Notes under the pieces: model-generated
Told to the model about the DNA's origin: nothing
What the model saw: the letters and a program-made list of their open reading frames with translations, nothing else
Databases searched by the model: none
Made by a program: the position numbers and the translations under genes
Shown: positions 57,040-64,000 of the stretch, piece after piece
Position numbering within the stretch: position 1 is the stretch's first letter
Layout of the letters: each line of letters begins with the position of its first letter
Source: Oryzias latipes
Lineage: Eukaryota; Chordata; Actinopteri; Beloniformes; Adrianichthyidae
Direction of reading: 5' to 3'
Length of the DNA: 64,000 nt
NCBI RefSeq assembly: GCF_002234675.1
Contig: NC_019876.2
Span: 26,143,250-26,207,249, forward strand

Positions 57040-57530
57040 GTGGTTTGTATTTTATTTTTGGAAAATTGTCAGATACGCAATAAACGGAGGTGGTCTCCAA
57101 AGGTGCTGCTGTGTCCCGACATCTTTTGACTTCCTAAAACACAAAGCAGAAGTGATCCGGTTACACGGGCAATGCCGCAATTTGCATCTTTGCTGCACAC
57201 ATATAAATGAGGGAATAACATCAGCCTTTATTTTGTCTGGACATGACTGAAAACACATATTCACATGATTGTTTACACTGTTTCTCAGGAGTCTGTCCCA
57301 AAGCCGCTCCTCTGCTCAGAGACACGGTTCACCTGAGTCCGGCAGCTCTCTCACACCGAGCAGCTGGACAGACTGGGGTCCGAAGCCTCCTCCAGAGCGT
57401 ATAGACAAAGTACCCTCCCCTGCCCGCTAACAGGAAGCCCCGGGTCCAGCTGCTCTGCTCAGAGACATGTTAGGCCCGCGTGGAGCATCCAGCCGGCCAC
57501 ACTGAGTGAGCAATAACGTCATCGCCCTGC
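57040..57530. mobile_element. Family E repeat, copy 2
   Basis: GGGAATAACATCAGCCTTTA, TTTTGTCTGGACATGACTG and CCCAAAGCCGCTCCTCTGCT follow the same order as 51985-52130. Confidence 0.55.
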
Positions 57531-57599
57531 CTCCCTCCTGGAAAGGCTGACTGGAATTGAATTATGCTTCACTTTTTGCGAGGGGTATGTGAAAACGAA

Positions 57600-58005
57600 A
57601 ATGCAATTCCCCCTTTGCATTTTCGCATTAATTATGTCACAGAATGAGCGATGCTGAAGTAGAAAAGGAAAAAGCTTTTGGAGGATGGACTTTTACTTTC
57701 ATTTTTGAGTCAAGCGATGCAGTTACATTGTGAAAATGAAAAAGCATTTCTGTTTATCCATTTTAATTGTCAAATTAGATATTTCTAATTGAATCTTGTT
57801 ACACATTTACCAGAGACCTTTTTGAAAATGAAATGTCAAATATAATTTTCTTTATCATTTTGATTAAGTGACAGAATGAGCGGTTTGGCGGATTGCTTTT
57901 TCCTTTTATTTTTGAGTCAGCAAATGCAGCTTCATTTTGAAAATGAAAAAGCCTTTCTGGAATTGACGTTTATTTTTAATTATGCTACGGAAATGCTTAT
58001 ATACA
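57600..58005. repeat. Repeat array, right arm of the inverted pair
   Basis: Two units starting CAGAATGAGCG (57640 and 57872), each followed by TTTTGAGTCA and ATGAAAAAGC. They are inverted relative to 55290-55720. Confidence 0.7.
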
Positions 58006-58019
58006 CAAGAGCCCTTTTT

Positions 58020-58890
58020 TCCCCTCCCTCAAAAACAACATGCCTAAATTCACCCCCCTCCTCACATTTCTGTAACACCCTGGCATCATTTTTTATGTCT
58101 AAAATTGAGGATATTCATCAGGAACTTAAACCTTCCTTAAGTTTAAATTCGGTCCCCCCCTGTTCTGATTGGCCTAGTCTGCCCATTTTCTACTTTTAAC
58201 CTACCATCATTTGATCAAATTAGTGAACTCATCCAAAAATCCAACAGCTTGATCCAATACGCACTGCTCTGGTCATGGCTACTCTCTCTTCTCTGTCCCC
58301 ACTGATCACCAGCATCATTCATGCTTCCCTCAAGACTGGAACAGTTCCCACTGCTCTCAAATCAGCAGTGTGTCACCCCCCTACTTAAAAAAACCTGGTT
58401 CAGACGCCTCCAACCTCAACCATTTCCACCCGATGTCAAACATCCCATTCATCTCAAATATTCTTGCAAAAACAGTTGCCGCTCAACTCCATGCTCAGGA
58501 ATAATTGAACAGCTCCAGCCTGGTTTCTGTCCCCTCCACAGAACGGAAACAGCCCTCCGCAAAATCACAAATGGCCTCCTCCTTGCTGCAGACGCCGGTT
58601 CAGTCTCCATCCTCCTCCTGCTAGATTGGAGAGCAGCGTTTGACGCCTTCTCCCACCCCATCCTCATGAACAGACTTTCCCATATTGGCATCACCAACCT
58701 ACCCCTCAGCTGGTTCCATTCTTATCTTTTAGGCCTCACCCAGTTCATGCCACTAAAATCACCTGTAGGGCTCCAGTCACTACAGGTGTTCCCCAGGGCT
58801 CTGTGCTGGGCCCCCTGCTCTTTATCATCTACCTACTCCTCCTCAGCCACATTATTCAGAAACTTAACATCCATTTTCATTGGTCTTTGA
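58020..58890 (+). pseudogene. LINE reverse transcriptase relic (CR1/L2-like)
   Basis: Codes, with frameshifts, QQCVTPLLKKTW, LQPGFCPLHRTETALRKITN, LLLLDWRAAFDAFSHPILMN and RLSHIGITNLPLSWFHSYLL, which are the finger and palm motifs of a non-LTR reverse transcriptase. The normal GVPQGSVLGPLLF reads VFPRALCWAPCSL in a shifted frame, and the sequence breaks off before the YADD catalytic box. Non-functional. Confidence 0.88.
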
Positions 58891-58892
58891 TG

Positions 58893-59240
58893 TGTTGAGG
58901 CGAAGGTTGTTGGTTGAACACCATTTTGTCGGCCGTTCCACCTCATCTCTGTGGGTAGATGAGCCCCACCACTGTGGTGTCCTCAGTGAACTTTACGGTG
59001 CTGTTGCTGTGATGGGCAGGTGAGCAGTCGTACGTGTACAGGGAGTAGGGCAGAGGAGTCAGTACACAACGCTGGGGGGAGCCGGTACTAAGGCTTAGTG
59101 CAGTGGATGTATGATGTCTCACTCTGACTCTCTGTCTGCGACCGGAGAGGAAGCTGCTGGTTGAACGCGGTAGTCCCAGGTCCTCCAACTTGGCCACCAG
59201 GTTTTGTGGGAGGATGCTGTTGAATGTTCAGATTGGCTCA
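58893..59240 (-). pseudogene. Second LINE reverse transcriptase relic
   Basis: The minus strand codes AKLEDLGLPRSTSSFLSGRR, then QRVRVRHHTSTALSLSTGSP, QRCVLTPLPYSLYTYDCSPA and FTEDTTVVGLI. GSPQRCVLTPLPYSLYT is the GxPQGxxLSPLLF motif and FTED replaces the catalytic FADD, so it is inactive. It converges tail to tail with the plus-strand LINE relic next to it. Confidence 0.85.
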
Positions 59241-59244
59241 GTTT

Positions 59245-60740
59245 ATCTGTGACCCTGGTGATTTGCTTCCACCACAAACCTTTCAGGTTTAGAGATAAAA
59301 ATGGACACTTTCTTTAAGTGTCTGTGTGTCCACAACACAATTTAACTCGTTTTAAGCAAACAATCCTTCTCAACTTGCTGGACCAAACCAATGAAAAGTC
59401 GTGGTCTGCAACCACTTTTGGTTTTGAGCCAGCAGAGGGCAGTGTTTATTACAAACTCGCCCTTAAACTGGTTCTGAAGGCCACTATGACCAGAAAACCT
59501 CCAAGTTTCTCTCATGATGGGATTTCTTTTTACACAAGTTCACCTCAGAAATGATGAATTATATATAGCTCACCAATTTTGTCTTTTAAACTCTGGGTCA
59601 AAGACTAATTCTGCTAAAAATCTGCATATTTTGCTTTTCAAAGAGAACATTTCCCGGTTTTTAGGTTCCATGTGTGTAACAGTGGACAGGGATCATCTGC
59701 AGAGTTAAAAAGCTGTGTATGCATTGAAAAAAGAAGAAAAAGTTTGGCTGTTGATTCATTCAACCCTCAAAAACTGATGAAGACTTTGCATGAAGCCGAT
59801 CAGGACTAACTACCTTTTTCTTTTTTCATTATCTGGACTTAAAAAGAACTGTTACCATGGAACTAACACAGCTGTTCTTAATGTTTCTACTATTTTGAAT
59901 ATGAGCCACACATTAAATTGAAGTCGTGTAAGTTTTATTCTTTGTGATCTGTGGCTGGCTTAGCTAAACAAAAGCCTTCAAAGCTAAGAAATCTCCTGTT
60001 TTTGTCAAAAAAAATTGTAATAAAAAGATCAAATTGTGTTTTAAAACTTTTAGTAGCAACTGTTTAAATTGGACGTTTCTGTCCTTTTTCTAATTCCCCC
60101 ATTATACCTATAGAGAGAATAAAATGATATGATCAAACTGCATAGATGTGATCCAAAGTCCAATAACAAGCACTTCAAACTTAGTTCACTTTACAAACAG
60201 GCTTTATTTTTTGCATTCTTCACTCTCAGTGACAGGAAGAAAAATGCTAAAAACAAGACAGAAGGAACTGGGCGGGGCTTAATGTGGGGAATAGACTAGA
60301 ACAGGCGATCCATACATCTATTTTCTTAACCTGCTACATCGAAGCCTGTTGGGCGAAGGCGGGGTACACCCGGGACAGGCCTGAAACAGGCCAATTGAAC
60401 GAAATTAGTTTATTCTGTACTTTACTAGACATTTACGTGAATTTAAAGTAATGTGTTTATTTACGCCCAGCACAACCCTTCATTTGCTGAAGCCACTGGG
60501 GTCAACAGGACCTCTGGGGCAAACTGCTAAGCATCTGCCCCCTCCAGGTGTAATCCTGCCAGGTCTGGACTTGAACCAGCAACCAGTGGTGGAGTTAGAA
60601 CATTTGTGGGGCATGAGGGGGGCAGAAGTCCTTGTTGAGGCGGTAAATAGGAACAGAGAGGACGGCTATTCTAAATGAAAGGATCAAAAAAGGCGTAATT
60701 CAAACAGTGTATTATTATTTTTAAAAATAAAACAACTATA
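59245..60740. other. Intergenic, no gene seen
   Basis: AT-rich. Near 60350, GGCGGGGTACACCCGGGACA is a fragment of a common fish retroposon. Short open frames only. Confidence 0.35.
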
Positions 60741-60744
60741 AATA

Positions 60745-61285
60745 TACCCATATTGACTCAAATATTATGGGGCAAGTGGGTGGGTGGGTGGCATTCTACC
60801 CTTTGCAGCTCCGCCCCTGCCAGCGACCCTCTTCCATTGACTGTAAATGAAGATGGAAGTGTGACATCACCCATAAAAAATGCCTTGTTTCCGGCTCCGG
60901 AAAGGAATTTAGTTGCCATTTTTCCGCATTCTGCCATTTGGAGCCAGACGACAGTGATTGGTCCGAGTCACGTTTCTAGGTCCACTGAATGCGGCTCGGG
61001 AGAATCTGCCAATCAAACGTACGAGGTGTGGCCCAGCGGGCACCACATGCTTTTACTGAGGCGTCTGATTGGTCGGTTTATAACTGGAATAACTTGGGAT
61101 AAACAAAAACTATCATGAAGAAAAATTAAGATTAGCAAGAACATGTTAGGAAATAGGTATCACAGTTAGGATGGTTATCCTGACCAATAGAGGACTGAGT
61201 GAATGTCTGTGGGATTTTGGCCTCTTGGAGCCAGCAGGTACTTCCTGTTTGGAACACGAGGGGGGAGGGGTCAAACTGTTCACTG
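60745..61285. repeat. Dispersed fish repeat
   Basis: Contains CTTCCATTGACTGTAAATGA, GGAAGTGTGACATCACCCAT, TCTGCCATTTGGAGCCAGAC, TTTTGGCCTCTTGGAGCCAG and GGTACTTCCTGTTTGGAACA. These blocks are widespread in teleosts and probably DNA-transposon derived. The CA-rich flank GGGTGGGTGGGTGG precedes it. Confidence 0.5.
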
Positions 61286-61289
61286 ATAT

Positions 61290-62920
61290 TAACACTGTCT
61301 ATGCCATCAACCTGTATCTTATACATGTGAATGTGTTGCCATTAGTTCCAATATAGACAAAAAAAGCGTTTTCAAAATAAAACTGTGCGTGACTTTTCAA
61401 AAGTTTGTCATTGATTTCCAAACTTTTACCGTTTAAACAGATTTGTGTCGTTTTTATAGATTTGGGTAGCGAGGGTTGTGTCCTTGCGACCCTTAATAAA
61501 GACTCGGAATGCACGGATGCAGCAGGGTGTCTTTATTTGTGATGTTTTAGCGTCGTCAAACCAGCATTCATGATACACAGCGACAGAGAAGGAAGCTGCA
61601 GAAGCCTTCAGTGTTTACAGTCATCGACACTGGGACCAACAACGACAAGGCAGAAAAATACGAAGGGTTTCAGCTTTTATGGCACTCGTAGTTCATTTAT
61701 ACTCTGAATAATATTGCTTTGAAAACACCACTGTATCAGTCCTTGTTGCTGATTTCAACTTTACTGTATTTAAATATTAAATATATTCCTTTACTAATGT
61801 ATTTATTGCTAACATCAAACATCACTAAGATTAAATATATATATATATATTTATATATATTCATTTATGGGTTAATAGTTGAACAGTACAAATTTCACAG
61901 GAAGTAACAGTCCGAGTTCAGCAGGATGCACTGAGGATGAAGAACATGCAGAGGGCTGGACAGGAAGAGGCGGCGCTCAGGTGGGCTTTTCTACTGGATG
62001 AACGGGGCTGGAGGAGCTGTCTTTCATGCATTCCCCCCTTTGAGGAGACACGAACTTCAATCTTTACTCCACATCAAGACCTTTTGATCAACTTGCAGCC
62101 AGCGACAGAAGCTCGACATGCTGACAGACGCATTTAAATCACAAACTGAACCCGATCCAGACTCAGACCCCAAGTTCCCCTGCAGGAACTGACTCTGACA
62201 CACATAAACTCAGGCCATTGTTTGGGTTTCGTCTTTCCGGTACACCATTGGCTCTCCTGTTCGTCCCACTGCGATCTGCACAGATTCTTCTTAATGATCT
62301 GGATGCAGTCACACCAGGAGACAGGAATACTTCTGAAGATGCTGCAGAATGACAACTAAGCACAAGTAAGACGAACCTGTATGTCTGCGTGTGAAACAAA
62401 TGAATTCAGGACCATAACAGTGCAGTAACTAGCCACCAGGGGGCGCAGGCGGTGTAGAAATCAGTTTTTTATTGTTTTGCAAACAAGAGCTGAAGTGACC
62501 GAGTCTAAGCCACAATAAAAACAGAAAGTTGGGCGTGATAAAAGAATGCAAATAAAGACTTCATGTTGTAAAAAGGTCAGAAAAGAGGAGTGCAGAGCTT
62601 TGTGTGGAAGCAGAGAGCGAAACTTTGTTTGAAAACCTCTGCTGTCAGTGCCACATTCAGATGCTGCAGACTCCCCCCTCTGCTGTTATGCAACCACGTA
62701 CACCTCTGTCGCCTCATCTCTCCATCATATCTCCGCCCCCTCCTTCTCTCTGTTAGCTCCCCTCATCTCCGCCACCGCTTGCTCTCTACCTTTTCTGTTT
62801 CATTTTCCATCAACCCGTCACGACGCGTTGGCCGCGAGCCGGAGGCTGAGCCAGCGCTCTGCCACATTATCTGCCGCTGAGTGAATTACTCTGCCTCCAT
62901 TAGGCTAACAAGAGCGCAGG
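61290..62920. other. Intergenic, no gene seen
   Basis: Includes an AT microsatellite (61839-61860) and a pyrimidine-rich, CpG-containing patch at 62640-62880. Open frames overlap in several phases and show no domain. The patch could be the distal 3' UTR of the gene ending at 63712. Confidence 0.35.
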
Positions 62921-62924
62921 AGAA

Positions 62925-63180
62925 CGGCGGGTGGAGGGGGGGGGGGTGGTGGATGGGGAAGGATGGCGAGAGCAGAAGCAGCACGGAGTTGGAGGAGTTA
63001 AAAGGATGGGAAAAAGGGCGTAAACAAAGGCTTGGGAGGGTTAGAGGAAGGATGAAAGGAGGGAAGGAAAAACTGAGGAAGATGAAAGGGGAGGGGGACA
63101 AAAGATGAGGAGGGGGAGAACGGGCAGACGAACGGGAGGAGAGGAAGAGGAGGCAGAACGAGACGGACGAAGAAGGGATG
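62925..63180. repeat. Polypurine tract
   Basis: About 250 bp of almost pure A and G on the plus strand, including a G-run (62936-62946). Such tracts can form triplex DNA. The minus strand yields long Ser/Pro/Leu-rich false open frames. Confidence 0.8.
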
Positions 63181-63711
63181 TTGGTGAAATACATGGCAGG
63201 TGTTTTCGACATGATAAACGGCACCAACACACACACAAACACGCGCAGTCTGAGTTTGGCCGGAAGCCAAAGTGAGCGTAAAGAAAGCCGGCGGTTGGTC
63301 CGAACGCCGACGGGTGAGGCGGGAAGAGCGGCGGCGCGACAGTGACGGAGCGAAGCCTGCGGCGCTGATGGAGGTCGTGGTCCTGAACAGTTTATACTCT
63401 GAACACAAAGAAGCAAACCCTGATTTATTCTGGAAAGAACCGTGATGAGACGATCATGAACAGGAGTGTTTACAGAAAAACCAGCACACACTCGCACACG
63501 AGGTAATGAGCCACTGTTACCCTTTGCATCGAGTCCCTCTGTAGCCCCCCCCCTGCACAACACACACACAAACCCAGACGGACAACATTTAATCGATACA
63601 ATAAATAAAAATAAATAAGGATGAGCGTCGCTCGGGTTTGTGTGTGTGTGTTTGAGATGGGACGAGACTGGGGGGGGGGGCTCTGGAGGGCCGACTGCGG
63701 CGCTCAGCCTC

Positions 63712-63833
63712 TCAGAGTTCGGCGCAGCGCTCCTGTTTGCTGTAGTGGTCAAACTGACTCTTCCAGTGCATCATGTAGGAGGACCAGCGGTGAAACTCCA
63801 CCTTCCACTGACGCTCGGCCTCGTCGATGTTGT
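63712..63833 (-). CDS. Terminal coding exon of an unidentified conserved gene, partial
   Basis: A strong acceptor (GTTTCTGCTCCTAG) is followed by an open frame, phase 2, coding [35 protein letters not shown] and CAEL, then TGA at 63712-63714. The aromatic- and charge-rich pattern looks like conserved protein and unlike the random frames around it. The remaining exons lie beyond the right edge, and I do not recognise the family with confidence. A GT/TG run and the polypurine tract follow downstream. Confidence 0.6.
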
Positions 63834-64000
63834 CTAGGAGCAGAAACACGGACACACAGTCAGACGTCTGATGCCAGTAGCACATCCGTAACTGGTGGGC
63901 GGAGCAAACACAACTGCATTGAAGGGTGTGTTTACTCCCCAAGTTATGAGTTACGGCACACCAGAACAAAATCCATTCCACCAGCCAACTCAAGCACATC

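Noticed and set aside
62886-63752. 288-codon minus-strand frame rich in Ser, Pro and Leu
   Set aside because: It reads through the polypurine tract and GT repeats in a different phase from the real terminal exon at 63712-63833.

Overview
This window looks like nuclear DNA from a teleost fish, probably a percomorph. It has vertebrate genes with GT-AG introns on the minus strand. Between them lies a dense mix of typical fish mobile elements: Tc1-like, hAT, Harbinger-like, TTAA-target (piggyBac-like) MITEs, Penelope-like and other LINE fragments, tRNA-derived SINEs and solo LTRs. No rRNA, tRNA gene, CRISPR or bacterial feature was seen. The exact species cannot be read from the sequence.

Layout. 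(1) 199-5015, minus: a complete four-exon ribonuclease kappa gene (rnasek, 100 aa), with a TTAA MITE in intron 2, a long GC-rich repeat in intron 1, and a perfect CLEAR-type E-box just inside intron 1. (2) 5-17 kb: no convincing gene; a 13-copy 16-bp minisatellite, several DNA-transposon relics, SINEs and a solo LTR with a target duplication. (3) 17.7-18.9 kb: a transposase-like open frame joined to inverted Penelope-like tails. (4) 20784-22214, minus: an intact single-exon P2Y-type nucleotide receptor (476 aa) with an altered TM7 motif. (5) 23.5-41 kb: repeat-rich; MITEs, a 1.64-kb decayed Tc1, a 68-nt perfect hairpin, a nested tandem array at 27.8-30.7 kb, and several long G or C runs. (6) 41117-50892, minus: a gene of the schwannomin-interacting protein 1 (SCHIP1) family whose phases agree across six exons. 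A 3.87-kb tandem duplication inside it repeats three exons in frame. (7) 51-61 kb: repeats, including a second solo LTR, inverted repeat arrays and two convergent LINE relics. (8) 63712-63833, minus: the terminal coding exon of another gene that continues off the right edge.

The main result is the intragenic duplication. The two copies look identical except for a G-run of 66 against 51, and the junction holds a 9-bp insert that is an inverted copy of bases 9 bp away. If it is not an assembly error, the gene could make a protein with 119 residues repeated. The genes do not form a functional cluster; they are independent neighbours in a transposon-rich region.
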